The notes beneath the pieces are model-generated. The model had not been told where the DNA came from. It made no database searches and saw nothing but the letters and a program-made list of their open reading frames with translations. Source: UBA1433 sp964581565 (GTDB lineage Bacteria > Bacillota > Clostridia > Eubacteriales > UBA1433). From it: a DNA stretch of 64,000 nt. The stretch lies in contig CAZOOZ010000001.1 in the NCBI GenBank assembly GCA_964581565.1, positions 310,001-374,000 on the forward strand, in the 5' to 3' direction. Made by a program: the position numbers and the translations under genes. This document shows, in pieces, positions 1-8,391 of this stretch (position 1 is the stretch's first letter; every line of letters starts with the position of its first letter).

Positions 1-1
1 G

Positions 2-679
2 GTAACACAATTTCTGCTTTCAAAGGGGATGCTTGCAAACAGTGAAGTGCTGGATGTGGGAGGAGGCACCGGGCGGCATGCAATTGCTTTTGCCGAGTAT
101 GCCAGAGAGGTAACGGTAACGGATATATCGGCGCAGATGCTAGAGCTTGCACAAAGCAATGCAAAGGAAATGGGACGGCGTAACATTCAATATATAAAAA
201 CAGATTGGGAAAAGACCGATTTGAAATCATTTGAATGGGAAAAACGTTTTGATTTTGTATTTGCATCTATGTGTCCGGCCGTGAGAAGCAGGGATGGAAT
301 CGATAAAATGACCGCTGCGTCTAAAGGATGGTGCCAGATCAATCAATTGATTGAAATGACGGATAATATAACACAAAATCTTATTGAAGATCTAAAGGTA
401 GAAATGACATATGATCCGCACAACGACCGGAGTGCCGTGCGAGGCATTTTTAATTTATTATGGCTGCAAGGTTTTGAGCCTGAAATCAATTATATAAGAG
501 AATATAAAAAACAGGTTTTGAGCGTGGATGAAGCGCTGATGCGTTATTCGCAAAGATTTGAAAAAGCGGCGGCGGAAAAACATTTGGATATTAAGAGGCT
601 TTTACTCGGATATGCCGATGATGATCAACTCATTGTTGAAAGCCGCGCAACGCTTGCCATGATTTTATGGAAAGTGTAA
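2..679 (+). CDS. Class I SAM-dependent methyltransferase, 5' end outside the window
   Basis: The frame is open to the left edge, so the N-terminus lies outside the window; the first ATG inside is at 29. The visible part begins almost at methyltransferase motif I (VLDVGGGTGRHAI), followed by the acidic ribose-binding loop (VTDISAQMLELAQ) and the motif IV strand (FDFVFASM). This is a Rossmann-fold SAM-binding core acting in the cytoplasm. Family members usually carry some tens of residues before motif I, which fits a truncated record rather than a short protein. Nothing visible fixes the substrate. An intrinsic terminator follows at 750-776, so it ends its transcription unit. Confidence 0.8.
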   Translation, partial: VTQFLLSKGMLANSEVLDVGGGTGRHAIAFAEYAREVTVTDISAQMLELAQSNAKEMGRRNIQYIKTDWEKTDLKSFEWEKRFDFVFASMCPAVRSRDGIDKMTAASKGWCQINQLIEMTDNITQNLIEDLKVEMTYDPHNDRSAVRGIFNLLWLQGFEPEINYIREYKKQVLSVDEALMRYSQRFEKAAAEKHLDIKRLLLGYADDDQLIVESRATLAMILWKV

Positions 680-749
680 TAAAATAAAAACCAGTTGAAT
701 ATGCTCTATATCGACAATATTAAAATAATCAGGAAAATAAGTTATTTTC

Positions 750-776
750 GGCAGCCGATGTGCGGCTGCTTTTTTG
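750..776 (+). terminator. Intrinsic terminator after the methyltransferase
   Basis: A 7-bp GC stem (GCAGCCG / CGGCTGC, 751-769) with a five-base loop runs straight into a T tract (769-775). Confidence 0.85.
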
Positions 777-964
777 TATCCGTGATCAATGCGGTGTATT
801 TAAGGCTATTTATATATATTCTTAAAATGACATTTTATTTATTATCATGCCGGGAATTTATATGAAAAATATTATAAGAAGTCTTTTTATTTGAATTACA
901 TTAAAAACTATATTATACTGATTAGAGAAAAGAATTAGCAATAAAACAAAGCAGGGCAAAAGAA

Positions 965-1723
965 ATGGAAAATGATAAAAGAATAGCAGTTTTAATCGAT
1001 GCCGATAATGTTTCCGACAAATATATAAAATATATATTTGATGAGATAAGTAATCTTGGAACGATCACGTATAAGAGAATCTATGGTGACTGGACAAAGC
1101 CGGTTCTTTCTTCGTGGAAATCGGTGCTGCTCGATTATTCGATCATACCGATTCAGCAATACGCATACACAACGGGGAAAAATGCCACAGATTCGGCGCT
1201 TATAATAGATGCAATGGATATTTTGTATTCAAAGAATGTTGAAGGGTTTTGTATCGTGTCCAGCGACAGTGATTTTACGAGGCTTGCTACACGTCTAAGA
1301 GAATCGGGCATGCTCGTTATCGGTATGGGAGAGAAAAAGACGCCAAAGTCGTTTATTGCAGCATGTGAAAAGTTCAAATATTTGGAAGTGCTCGCGCAGG
1401 AAGAACAAAAAGACCAGGAAAACCCTCTAGTGGGCCAAAACGGCAAACAAATCTCTCTGAAAGAAGGCATTGCCAACAGAGAAGAATTAATTCGAACGAT
1501 TAAAGTCATTGTAAACGAAAGTTCTGATGAAGACGGATGGATCAATTTAAGCGAAGTAGGCGATAAACTTAACCGCAGGTATCCTGATTTCGATACAAGA
1601 AACTATGGGTTTGCCAAGCTTTCGGCGCTGATTAAAGCATTAAAGCGATTCGATACGCAGTTGCGGCGGATGAGTAATTCGAAGGTCAGTTATTACATCA
1701 AAAACAAAGAACTGCAAAAATAA
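965..1723 (+). CDS. NYN-domain (LabA/DUF88-type) protein with C-terminal OST-HTH domain
   Basis: Residues 7-140 form a NYN domain, a PIN-like metal-dependent nuclease fold: the acidic residues D12 and D14 (LIDADN), D76 (NATDSALIID) and D101/D103 (SSDSDF) are all present. Residues about 175-248 fit an OST-HTH/LOTUS winged helix (GWINLSEVGDKL, then YGFAKLSALIKAL), a probable RNA-binding module. Proteins of this NYN plus OST-HTH layout are widespread and are thought to process or bind RNA; the substrate is unknown. It is transcribed alone and ends at a terminator shared with the convergent copper protein gene. The ribosome binding site (AGGG) is weak. Confidence 0.85.
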   Translation: MENDKRIAVLIDADNVSDKYIKYIFDEISNLGTITYKRIYGDWTKPVLSSWKSVLLDYSIIPIQQYAYTTGKNATDSALIIDAMDILYSKNVEGFCIVSSDSDFTRLATRLRESGMLVIGMGEKKTPKSFIAACEKFKYLEVLAQEEQKDQENPLVGQNGKQISLKEGIANREELIRTIKVIVNESSDEDGWINLSEVGDKLNRRYPDFDTRNYGFAKLSALIKALKRFDTQLRRMSNSKVSYYIKNKELQK

Positions 1724-1728
1724 AAAAA

Positions 1729-1769
1729 GCGCTCCTGTCTAAGAAAATCTTAGCGAGGGCGTTTTTTTA
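1729..1769 (+). terminator. Intrinsic terminator after the NYN gene
   Basis: A hairpin with inner stem CTAAGA/TCTTAG (1739-1753), an imperfect outer GC stem (CGCTC / GGGCG) and a seven-T tail (1762-1768). It lies between two convergent genes. Confidence 0.8.
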
Positions 1770-1774
1770 GCCTA

Positions 1775-2122
1775 TCATCCTGCAAGCATGATGCTGCATT
1801 CTTCGGCACATCTTCGGCATACATCGGCGCATATGAGTGTGTAGTCATCTTCGAATTTGGAACATTCCGCTGCACAGGCATTACAAATCTGAGCACACAG
1901 CTGACAGTATTCTTTTGTTATGAGTGCGCTCATGGACATCTTGAATGCTGTCATATTACAAATCATTGCGCAGCCGGCCAGCAGACTGATACAATTTTTT
2001 CTTAAAGGAAGCACACCTTCTTCCAAGCATAAGTTAAAACATTCCATACAGGCTTGATAACATTGCTCACATGCATCAATACATGCTTGCACAGTATCTG
2101 TTTTAAAAGTTACGATTCCCAT
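1775..2122 (-). CDS. Four-helix-bundle copper-storage protein (Csp/DUF326 family)
   Basis: A 115-residue cytosolic protein without signal peptide, carrying many cysteines spaced as CxxC and CxxxC along four amphipathic helices (CEQCYQAC, CNLCLEE-like, CQLCAQICNACAAEC, CADVCRRCAEEC). In the Csp family these line the core of a four-helix bundle and bind many Cu(I) ions, giving copper storage or detoxification. The absence of an export signal suggests a cytosolic Csp3-like form. A strong AGGAGG lies upstream of the ATG. The copper operon csoR/copA is also in this window but 57 kb away. I see no copper-box operator here. Confidence 0.85.
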   Translation of the reverse strand: MGIVTFKTDTVQACIDACEQCYQACMECFNLCLEEGVLPLRKNCISLLAGCAMICNMTAFKMSMSALITKEYCQLCAQICNACAAECSKFEDDYTLICADVCRRCAEECSIMLAG

Positions 2123-2336
2123 TTCATTCCTCCTTGATATTGGATACGGATATAGTATTTAAAATATGCACATTTTTTATACAGAGAAACAGTCTTTATG
2201 GGGCAAGACTTATTATTTTATTAAAAATCGGAATAATAACATTGATTATATGTTGAAAACGTTGTATAGTAAATATACTAAAGGATTTTTAAGGAATTTA
2301 ATTCTTATAAAAAAAGAAAATAAATAGGAGTAGTCT

Positions 2337-2456
2337 ATGTCGCGCAATGGAATATTTGTAGGGGTTGCAGTCGTATTATTGTTATCGGGTGGTATTATTT
2401 ACAGACGGTATAAAAAGATAAATAAATTTACTTATCTTGATGAGTGTTTTATTTAA
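2337..2456 (+). CDS. Small single-span membrane protein, 39 aa
   Basis: ATG at 2337 is preceded by AGGAG (2326-2330) at good spacing and reads 39 codons to TAA. The product has a polar N-terminus (MSRNG), one hydrophobic segment of about 17 residues (residues 6-22, IFVGVAVVLLLSGGIIY), then a basic tail (RRYKKINK). That predicts a one-pass protein with positive-inside C-terminus. A terminator follows at 2518. I do not recognise a family. Support is the ribosome binding site, composition and terminator. Confidence 0.55.
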   Translation: MSRNGIFVGVAVVLLLSGGIIYRRYKKINKFTYLDECFI

Positions 2457-2517
2457 ACGACAATTATTTATTTTTATCTATGTTCGTAATAAAAACAAGG
2501 TGAAACACCGCCTAAGC

Positions 2518-2546
2518 AAACCACTTCACAGAGTGGTTTTTGTTTT
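2518..2546 (+). terminator. Intrinsic terminator after the 39-aa gene
   Basis: Stem AAACCACT / AGTGGTTT (2518-2540) followed by TTTTGTTTTT. Confidence 0.8.
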
Positions 2547-2551
2547 TAAAG

Positions 2552-2574
2552 AAAAAAAGGATACATATGTATCC
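2552..2574 (-). terminator. Terminator of the PPC-domain gene; GGATAC-type hairpin
   Basis: Perfect 16-bp palindrome GGATACATATGTATCC (2559-2574); read on the minus strand it is followed by a seven-U tail. Its GGATAC/GTATCC core recurs in the hairpins at 11755, 16586 and 19703. Confidence 0.75.
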
Positions 2575-2597
2575 CGAAGTTCAAAATGAATGATTTA

Positions 2598-3020
2598 TTA
2601 TTTGAGGTCCATCATGTAGCCGCCGATGTTCTCGTCCAGTTTTCGATTGATGGTGCCGTTTAAGACGGTAATAAAAATTTCGGAGGTCACAGCAATGATA
2701 CATTTCAACACGTGACCGCCGAAGGCATGGTTATCACTGTCGCTGAAATTAACATGCATGTGTAAATAAGGCTCGCCGTCTTTAGACGAGATATTGCCCA
2801 ATAGTGTAGTAATTTCGTAAATACCGCTGTAAACTTTTGTTTTATAGACTTTTTCAACGGCATCATAAATTCCGATTTCAAGAAAATCCGCGGCGCCAAG
2901 GCCTGTCAGGGTGCCGGCTTTTATGCCTTCGTTAGCAAGCAGTTCCTTGATTTTTTCTATAACATCTTCACCTTTCAAGATTCTCACAACATATGTATTA
3001 TCGATTTTTTTATATTCCAT
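2598..3020 (-). CDS. PPC-domain (DUF296) DNA-binding-type protein
   Basis: The 140 residues are one PPC/DUF296 domain. Diagnostic parts are GTLTGLGAA near residue 40, the metal-site stretch LHMHVNFSD and the HAFGGHV motif, all conserved in the family. Bacterial members form trimers with a metal site; plant relatives are AT-hook-linked DNA-binding proteins, while the bacterial role is unknown. RBS AAAGGAG lies upstream. The gene stands alone, ending at the palindromic terminator 2552-2574 and starting downstream of the next gene's 3' hairpin. Confidence 0.85.
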   Translation of the reverse strand: MEYKKIDNTYVVRILKGEDVIEKIKELLANEGIKAGTLTGLGAADFLEIGIYDAVEKVYKTKVYSGIYEITTLLGNISSKDGEPYLHMHVNFSDSDNHAFGGHVLKCIIAVTSEIFITVLNGTINRKLDENIGGYMMDLK

Positions 3021-3116
3021 AACCTACGCTCTCCTTTATTTGATTCATTTGTAACATTATACTAAAAAATATAAATTCATTCAATAAAACAAATATTTAT
3101 GATATATGATAAATAT

Positions 3117-3147
3117 AAAATAAGCCCTGGCTTTCAGGGCTTATTTT
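3117..3147. terminator. Bidirectional terminator downstream of the coat protein gene
   Basis: Perfect 13-bp stem AAAATAAGCCCTG / CAGGGCTTATTTT with a five-base loop. It directly follows the stop codon of the minus-strand coat protein gene. Confidence 0.8.
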
Positions 3148-3154
3148 ATAACGT

Positions 3155-3709
3155 TTATTGGGGAGTATACATGCCGTTACTTTGCATATAATTAAATATC
3201 TGCTCTCCATGCTCTTGTTCTTCTTTTTGAATGTGGTTGAGTGCCTGACGAATATTCGTGTTCACACATTCAAAAACAGCAGTATCATAAGTCTGCGAAA
3301 CATGCTTCTCTGTTGAAAGCATGTCTTGACATAATGCTTTGTCACTTTGATTAGACATTGCTCCCTGCAATGGATTTTGTTGACTGCCCGACGACTGCAT
3401 TGATTGTGCAGAAGACTTCATGTTTGTGGCCGATTGCTGCTGACTTGATTGCATTTGCGTGGTTGACTGCTGAGTTGACTGTGAAGAAGACTGCTGGCTT
3501 GATTGCTGCAGATTAGGCACCTGGCCGCTGATGATTGAATTGATCGTATTTAAGTGCTGTGCCTCTTTTTGAGAAAGAGAACTGAAAAGTTGTTGTAATT
3601 TGGGATCTTTTGCCTGAGTGGAATAGTTTTGATATTTTTGTACGCAAAGTTCTTCCTGAGATTTTAAATCTTGCAGAAGCATTCTTTCTTTTTGTGTTAA
3701 TTGTACCAT
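3155..3709 (-). CDS. CotF-like spore coat / ferritin-like protein with Q/S-rich linker
   Basis: Two halves of a CotF (ferritin-like helical) domain are visible: residues 1-66 (LTQKERMLLQDLKSQEELC) and about 120-184 (LCQDMLSTEKHVSQTYDTA, then EEQEHGEQIFNYM). They are separated by about 50 residues almost entirely of Q, S, T and M. CotF family proteins are structural proteins of the endospore coat, so this points to a spore-forming host or lineage. The Q/S/T-rich insert is longer than the short linker I expect and is probably disordered. AGGAGG precedes the ATG. Single-gene unit. Confidence 0.8.
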   Translation of the reverse strand: MVQLTQKERMLLQDLKSQEELCVQKYQNYSTQAKDPKLQQLFSSLSQKEAQHLNTINSIISGQVPNLQQSSQQSSSQSTQQSTTQMQSSQQQSATNMKSSAQSMQSSGSQQNPLQGAMSNQSDKALCQDMLSTEKHVSQTYDTAVFECVNTNIRQALNHIQKEEQEHGEQIFNYMQSNGMYTPQ

Positions 3710-3881
3710 GTAATCACCTCCTATTTCATTATGCCAATTTTTAGAATTATCTATTCATTCAAAATAATTTTTAATTTGAGTAAATAGATATTCACATAAA
3801 ATAATTGTAATTTAAGTATGAAAATGATATGATACTGGAAATAAAACGCGTATAACGAAATAATAATCTATAGGATAATAA

Positions 3882-4580
3882 ATGCGAAAATTAGAAAAAA
3901 TAAATCTGACAGACCAAATTTTTACTGAGATCAAAAAAAATATAATAAATGGCACTTGGGCTGTGGGGACAAAGATTCCTTCCGAGAATGATCTGGCGCA
4001 AAGGATGGGTGTGAGCAGAATATCGGTAAGAGCCGCATTATCAAAGCTGCAGACACTCGGATATATCGAAACAAGGGGCGGGGAAGGATCTTTTGTAAAG
4101 GAATTCTCATTTACAAGTATGTTTCATGAAGTATCGGATGATATCATTATGAATGAAGCTACTATTAAAGACTTGCGGGAATTTAGAAAAAATATGGAAG
4201 TCGACTGCACCAAACTGGCAATCAAAAGAGGAAGTGACGAAGAAATAAATGAATTAGAGCAAATATTATTTACATTAATTGAAGCAGTCAAAAAAAATGA
4301 TTTAGATGTTTTTGTTGAAAGCGATAAAGCTTTTCATATACAAATTGCAAAAATGAGTAAAAATTCGCTCTATATGTTAATGTTTGAAGCCACAAGTGAA
4401 GCGATTAAACTATATAATAAAAAAATGTGGAAAGAATCTATGCAAAAATATCAGAATGATAATGACAGATGCTGGAATTTTGTTGTGCGCACACATTCGG
4501 AAATTGTATTGGCCATCAAGCAAAGAGATTTTAAAACCTGCAAAAAAATCTATTCGGAAATGTTTGAATTAGGACATTAA
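3882..4580 (+). CDS. GntR-family regulator, FadR/FCD subgroup
   Basis: Residues 8-73 are a GntR winged helix (IFTEIKKNIINGTWAVGTKI, SENDLAQRMGVSR, VRAALSKLQTLGYIETRGG). Residues about 95-230 form an all-helical FCD ligand domain (LREFRKNMEVDC, then DKAFHIQIAKMSKN), in which D and H residues typically hold a metal that binds a carboxylate ligand. The ligand and target genes are not evident: no metabolic gene is adjacent in the same direction, and the flanking dap operon is convergent. Proteins of this group usually repress a nearby catabolic operon, so a distant target or a lost partner is possible. Confidence 0.85.
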   Translation: MRKLEKINLTDQIFTEIKKNIINGTWAVGTKIPSENDLAQRMGVSRISVRAALSKLQTLGYIETRGGEGSFVKEFSFTSMFHEVSDDIIMNEATIKDLREFRKNMEVDCTKLAIKRGSDEEINELEQILFTLIEAVKKNDLDVFVESDKAFHIQIAKMSKNSLYMLMFEATSEAIKLYNKKMWKESMQKYQNDNDRCWNFVVRTHSEIVLAIKQRDFKTCKKIYSEMFELGH

Positions 4581-4623
4581 TAGCCATTTATTGCCAATAA
4601 TTAAAATAAACATATAAAATATT

Positions 4624-4647
4624 AAAGGCACACGATCGTGTGCCTTT
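4624..4647. terminator. Bidirectional terminator between gntR and dapH
   Basis: Perfect 24-bp palindrome with arms AAAGGCACACGA / TCGTGTGCCTTT; it serves both converging genes. Confidence 0.85.
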
Positions 4648-4677
4648 AATATATAGAGGGTTATTAATGAAATCTAT

Positions 4678-5412
4678 CTAAAATCCTTTTCTCAAATCAT
4701 CAAGCATTTCTGTTTTAGAAATGGTTTTTTCATCTTTTGCTTTAATCACTTTTGCAGGGCTGCCTGCGACAACAACACCGCCGGCAACATCTTGTGTGAC
4801 GATTGCACCTGCCGCAATGACTGAGCCGTCTCCGACTTGAACGCCTTCCAATACAACGGCGTTCGCGCCGATTAAAACATCATCGCCGATCATGACAGGC
4901 ATTTTGCTTGGGGGCTCCAACACGCCTGCGAGAACTGCGCCTGCGCCGACGTGGCATCTTTTGCCTACATGCACTCTTGCGCCGACGATGCAGCCCATAT
5001 CAAGCATCGTTTCGTCACCTATATTTGCGCCGATGTTGACGACTGCTCCCATCATCACAACACAGCCTTTACCGATAATGGCGCCGTCCCGAATAAAGCT
5101 GCCGGGTTCAATGCGGGACTGCAGCCGCGTTGTATCAAGCAACGGGATTGCAGAATTGCGTCTGTCGTATTCCAGTCTGTAAGATGAGAGCCTGTCTTTA
5201 TAGGCTTCAATAAAGCGTTGTGCATATTCTGCTTCCGTGAAGATGATACAGGAAGAAGCGGGACCGTAGTATTCATATCCCGTAAGATCTTCTTCTGTTA
5301 AGTTGCCACTCACATACAGTTTGACAGGCGTGGATTTTTTTACATCTTTGATATATTGTGCGATTTGATAAGGGTCTGTAAAATCATATTTTTGTTTTAA
5401 CTCTTCGTTCAT
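4678..5412 (-). CDS. dapH: Tetrahydrodipicolinate N-acetyltransferase
   Basis: Transfers an acetyl group from acetyl-CoA to tetrahydrodipicolinate, the first step of the acetylase branch of meso-DAP/lysine synthesis. The start is set at 5412 because AGGAGG lies just upstream; this gives 244 residues, the usual DapH length. The N-terminal DapH domain is followed by a left-handed beta-helix of hexapeptide repeats (GAIIGKGCVVMMGAVVNIGA, IGANAVVLEGVQVGDGSVIA). It follows dapB in the same operon and is its last gene. The presence of DapH rather than DapD predicts N-acetyl-DAP intermediates and a matching deacetylase, for which the M20 gene at 8525 is the obvious candidate. Confidence 0.93.
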   Translation of the reverse strand: MNEELKQKYDFTDPYQIAQYIKDVKKSTPVKLYVSGNLTEEDLTGYEYYGPASSCIIFTEAEYAQRFIEAYKDRLSSYRLEYDRRNSAIPLLDTTRLQSRIEPGSFIRDGAIIGKGCVVMMGAVVNIGANIGDETMLDMGCIVGARVHVGKRCHVGAGAVLAGVLEPPSKMPVMIGDDVLIGANAVVLEGVQVGDGSVIAAGAIVTQDVAGGVVVAGSPAKVIKAKDEKTISKTEMLDDLRKGF

Positions 5413-5435
5413 TATTACCTCCTGAAAATGAAATC

Positions 5436-6191
5436 TCATGCATTGATGATGCTGTTCATATCATAAAAACCGTTTTCTTTATCTATGATAAATCTTGCGG
5501 CTTTCATTGCGCCTGCCGCGAACACTTTCTTAGAAAGGGCGGAGTGCTTGATTTCTATGATCTCATCAGTACCTGCAAAGATAACGGCATGTTCTCCCGG
5601 AATGGTTCCTCCACGCACAGCATGAATGGTGATTTCCTGTTCTTTTCGTTTCGTGTCTTTACCGTATCTGCCATATAAAAATTCAACCGGGCGACGAATA
5701 TTATTTTTAATTGTATTTGCGATCATCAAAGCCGTTCCGCTTGGGGAATCCACTTTCTTATTATGATGTTTCTCAATAATTTCAATATCATACCCGTCAA
5801 TATTTGACGAAGCTTTTGCTATCAGGCTCAGCATCAAATTCACACCATATGACATATTTGCCGTATGAAAAACCGGAAAAGTGCTGCCGAGTTCCTTTAA
5901 TGTTGCTACATTATCTTTAGAGAGCCCTGTCGTTGCTACAATAATTGGTTTTTTGCATTTTTTAGCAAAAGCTGTGATTTTATCAAATAAACTAAAATGT
6001 GAAAAATCGACGATAATGTCAAACAGCTGTGGATCTACTTTATCAAAATCATTAAATACGGGATATTCGCAATGATAATCTTGAATAGGGGAATATCCTC
6101 CTGCGACCTGTATATCTTCCAGTGTGCGCACGAAATCAGTGATTGTGCGACCCATGGCTCCATCGCATCCAATTAAAAATAATTTAATCAT
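5436..6191 (-). CDS. dapB: 4-hydroxy-tetrahydrodipicolinate reductase
   Basis: Reduces the DapA product with NAD(P)H to tetrahydrodipicolinate. Visible parts: the N-terminal nucleotide-binding loop (LIGCDGAMGRTI), VDFSH, and the catalytic/substrate signature EIIEKHHNKKVDSPSGTA with the family His pair and Lys. 251 residues, normal length. RBS GAGGT. The gene sits 13 nt downstream of dapA. Its stop lies about 24 nt before the RBS-supported dapH start. Confidence 0.95.
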   Translation of the reverse strand: MIKLFLIGCDGAMGRTITDFVRTLEDIQVAGGYSPIQDYHCEYPVFNDFDKVDPQLFDIIVDFSHFSLFDKITAFAKKCKKPIIVATTGLSKDNVATLKELGSTFPVFHTANMSYGVNLMLSLIAKASSNIDGYDIEIIEKHHNKKVDSPSGTALMIANTIKNNIRRPVEFLYGRYGKDTKRKEQEITIHAVRGGTIPGEHAVIFAGTDEIIEIKHSALSKKVFAAGAMKAARFIIDKENGFYDMNSIINA

Positions 6192-6204
6192 AATTACCTC
6201 TACT

Positions 6205-7095
6205 TTATCTATGTACTAAATCATATCCAAAATCTATAAGTGCGTCTGCTAAATTCTCTCTTGCTTTGCCTGTAAGTTCTATTAAAGGAAGGCGCAGCGG
6301 GCCTACTTCAAAGCCGACCATATTCATCGCTGTTTTCAGCGGGATCGGGTTTGCGTCGGCAAAGAGCGGATGATGCAGCTTGTTTAATCTAAATTGTAAT
6401 TCTCTTGCTTTTTCTATATTTCCATTCATGAATTCAATGACAATATCGTGATTTAATTCCGGCTCCATATTTGCCGAAGTTGATATAACGCCTTTGCCGC
6501 CGAGTGCCGTGATGGCAAGGATCTGATCATCGTTTCCGGAATAGATGTCGATTCTATCGCCGCATAAATCAATCACATCGCAAATCTGACTGATGTCTGC
6601 ACTTGCTTCTTTTACCGCCGCAACATTTTCGATATCGGCAAGTTTGTTCATCAGTGAGGCGGGGATGTTTTTTCCTGTTCTTGACGGAACATTATAGATA
6701 ATGATCGGAAGCGGTACGGCATCGGAAATTGCCTGATAATGTGCTATGAGGCCGTCATTGCTGGATTTGTTATAATAAGGATTTGCAATTAATAGTGCAT
6801 CTGCTCCAAGTTCATACGCTTTTTTAGCACGACGAATAACAGTACTCGTGCAATTGGTGCCAACTCCGCATATCACAGGAACACGTTTATTTATATGCTC
6901 AATCCCTCTTTGAAACAATTCGAACAATTCGTTTTCTTCGATTGTGGGAGCCTCGCCCGTTGTTCCCGCTAAGACAATACCATCTGTTTTGCCTTTAATT
7001 TGAAAATCTATCAACTCTTCCAATTTTTTGAAGTTAATACCTTCTTCATTAAATGGCGTCACAATGGCTACTGCCGAACCTGTAAATATACTCAT
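6205..7095 (-). CDS. dapA: 4-hydroxy-tetrahydrodipicolinate synthase
   Basis: Condenses pyruvate with aspartate semialdehyde. TIM-barrel enzyme of 296 residues with the GTTGEAPT loop, the catalytic tyrosine region (IIYNVPSRTG) and the Schiff-base lysine in VAAVKEAS. RBS GAGGAGG before the ATG. Second gene of the asd-dapA-dapB-dapH operon, 66 nt after asd. Confidence 0.95.
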   Translation of the reverse strand: MSIFTGSAVAIVTPFNEEGINFKKLEELIDFQIKGKTDGIVLAGTTGEAPTIEENELFELFQRGIEHINKRVPVICGVGTNCTSTVIRRAKKAYELGADALLIANPYYNKSSNDGLIAHYQAISDAVPLPIIIYNVPSRTGKNIPASLMNKLADIENVAAVKEASADISQICDVIDLCGDRIDIYSGNDDQILAITALGGKGVISTSANMEPELNHDIVIEFMNGNIEKARELQFRLNKLHHPLFADANPIPLKTAMNMVGFEVGPLRLPLIELTGKARENLADALIDFGYDLVHR

Positions 7096-7160
7096 ATTAA
7101 TCCTCCTCTTGATATTTATGGTTCTAAATATCTTTTTTACTTTATAAATATATATGAAAT

Positions 7161-8159
7161 TTAAATATATTTATCGCTAACAAGTCTTTCTGCGATTTGA
7201 ACTGCATTTGTGGCAGCGCCTTTGCGAATATTATCGGCCACAACCCATATATTCAGTCCATTTTCACAGCTATAGTCGCGTCTGATTCTTCCCACAAATA
7301 CCTCGTCTCTGTTTTCCGCTTGCAATGCTGTGGGATAGATATTGTTTTTAGGATCGTCCAGTACGATAATGCCCGGACTTGATGCGAGAAGCGCTCTTAC
7401 TTCGTCTACATCAAACGGTTTTTCTGTTTCGATATTAATGCTTTCACTGTGTCCGTAGTAAACGGGTACGCGAACGGTCGTTGCGGTAATTTTGATAGAT
7501 TCATCTCCCAAAATCTTTCTGGTTTCATTGATCATTTTCAATTCTTCTTTTGTGTATCCATCCTCTGTGAAACTGTCGATATGAGGAAGACAATTAAAAG
7601 CGATCGGATGCGGATAAAACGTGTTTTCTTTTCCTGCAATTCCGTTTTGCAAATCGTTGTAACCTTTAAGACCGGAACCTGAGACAGCCTGATATGTAGA
7701 ATATATAATTCTTTTTATTTTATATGCATCATGTATCGGGCTTAATGCCACGACTGCCTGAATCGTCGAACAGTTTGGATTGGAGATGATGTTGCTGTGC
7801 CATTTGAGATCGTGGCTATTTACTTCAGGCACGATCAGCGGAACATCCTCATACATTCTAAACGCGCTGGAATTATCAATAACGATAACACCGTCTTTTG
7901 CCGCGACTGGGCTGTATTGCAGACTGGTAGAGCCTCCCGCAGAAAACAGCGCGATGTCGATATCCTTTTTAAAAGAGGTATCACAAAGCTCTTCGATTAA
8001 ATATTTTCTGCCTTTAAATGTAATGGCTTTGCCTGCTGAGCGTGATGAAGCCATCGGATATAAATTTTCAATGGGAAAATCTCTCTCTGCCAGCACCTCA
8101 AGCATTTTTCGCCCTACCATACCTGAAGCTCCCACAACTGCAACATTAAATTTTTTCAT
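7161..8159 (-). CDS. asd: Aspartate-semialdehyde dehydrogenase
   Basis: Reduces aspartyl phosphate to aspartate semialdehyde with NADPH. The start at 8159 gives 332 residues beginning MKKFNVAVVGASGMVGRKML, a Rossmann NADP loop, and is preceded by AGGAGG; the longer upstream open frame is the untranslated riboswitch leader. Catalytic cysteine lies in SNPNCSTIQ, and the substrate-binding His region is in RVPVYYGHSESI. First gene of the lysine operon, directly behind a lysine riboswitch and a terminator-like hairpin. Confidence 0.95.
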   Translation of the reverse strand: MKKFNVAVVGASGMVGRKMLEVLAERDFPIENLYPMASSRSAGKAITFKGRKYLIEELCDTSFKKDIDIALFSAGGSTSLQYSPVAAKDGVIVIDNSSAFRMYEDVPLIVPEVNSHDLKWHSNIISNPNCSTIQAVVALSPIHDAYKIKRIIYSTYQAVSGSGLKGYNDLQNGIAGKENTFYPHPIAFNCLPHIDSFTEDGYTKEELKMINETRKILGDESIKITATTVRVPVYYGHSESINIETEKPFDVDEVRALLASSPGIIVLDDPKNNIYPTALQAENRDEVFVGRIRRDYSCENGLNIWVVADNIRKGAATNAVQIAERLVSDKYI

Positions 8160-8183
8160 AAAATTCCTCCTAAATATAACTAA

Positions 8184-8200
8184 AGCCGGCGATGCCGGCT
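8184..8200 (-). terminator. Leader hairpin between lysine riboswitch and asd
   Basis: Stem AGCCGGC / GCCGGCT with a three-base loop, 25 nt before the asd start codon. The U-run behind it (UUUAGUUAUAUUU) is poor, so this may be either the regulated terminator of the riboswitch or a structure close to the ribosome binding site. Confidence 0.65.
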
Positions 8201-8228
8201 GTAATAACAAAAATAATAAGTTATCTAC

Positions 8229-8391
8229 AGATAGCACTCCACCATTTTTGATGACAGTATTATGAATATTCTTCATAATCCCAGAAGTATACGGACAGGT
8301 TGTATACAACTTCGGCAGAGGCTCCTTTCACATATCATCGTTTGTTCCTGCGACATCAGATATGTTACTGATATTCTCCGCTCCTCTATCT
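8229..8391 (-). ncRNA. Lysine riboswitch (L-box)
   Basis: On the minus strand the leader shows the conserved L-box elements in order: P1 AGATAG (8391-8386) pairing with CTATCT (8234-8229), GAGGAGCGGAGAA, CAGTAA, TGAAAGGAGCCTCTGCCGAAG, then the CTGGGATTATG / ACTGTCA segment. This matches the lysine aptamer, which turns off expression when lysine is high. It controls asd and through it dapA, dapB and dapH. Confidence 0.93.

Noticed and set aside
8160..8309. N-terminal extension of asd starting at 8309
   Set aside because: It reads through the lysine riboswitch and its hairpin; the AGGAGG-backed ATG at 8159 starts the normal Rossmann domain.
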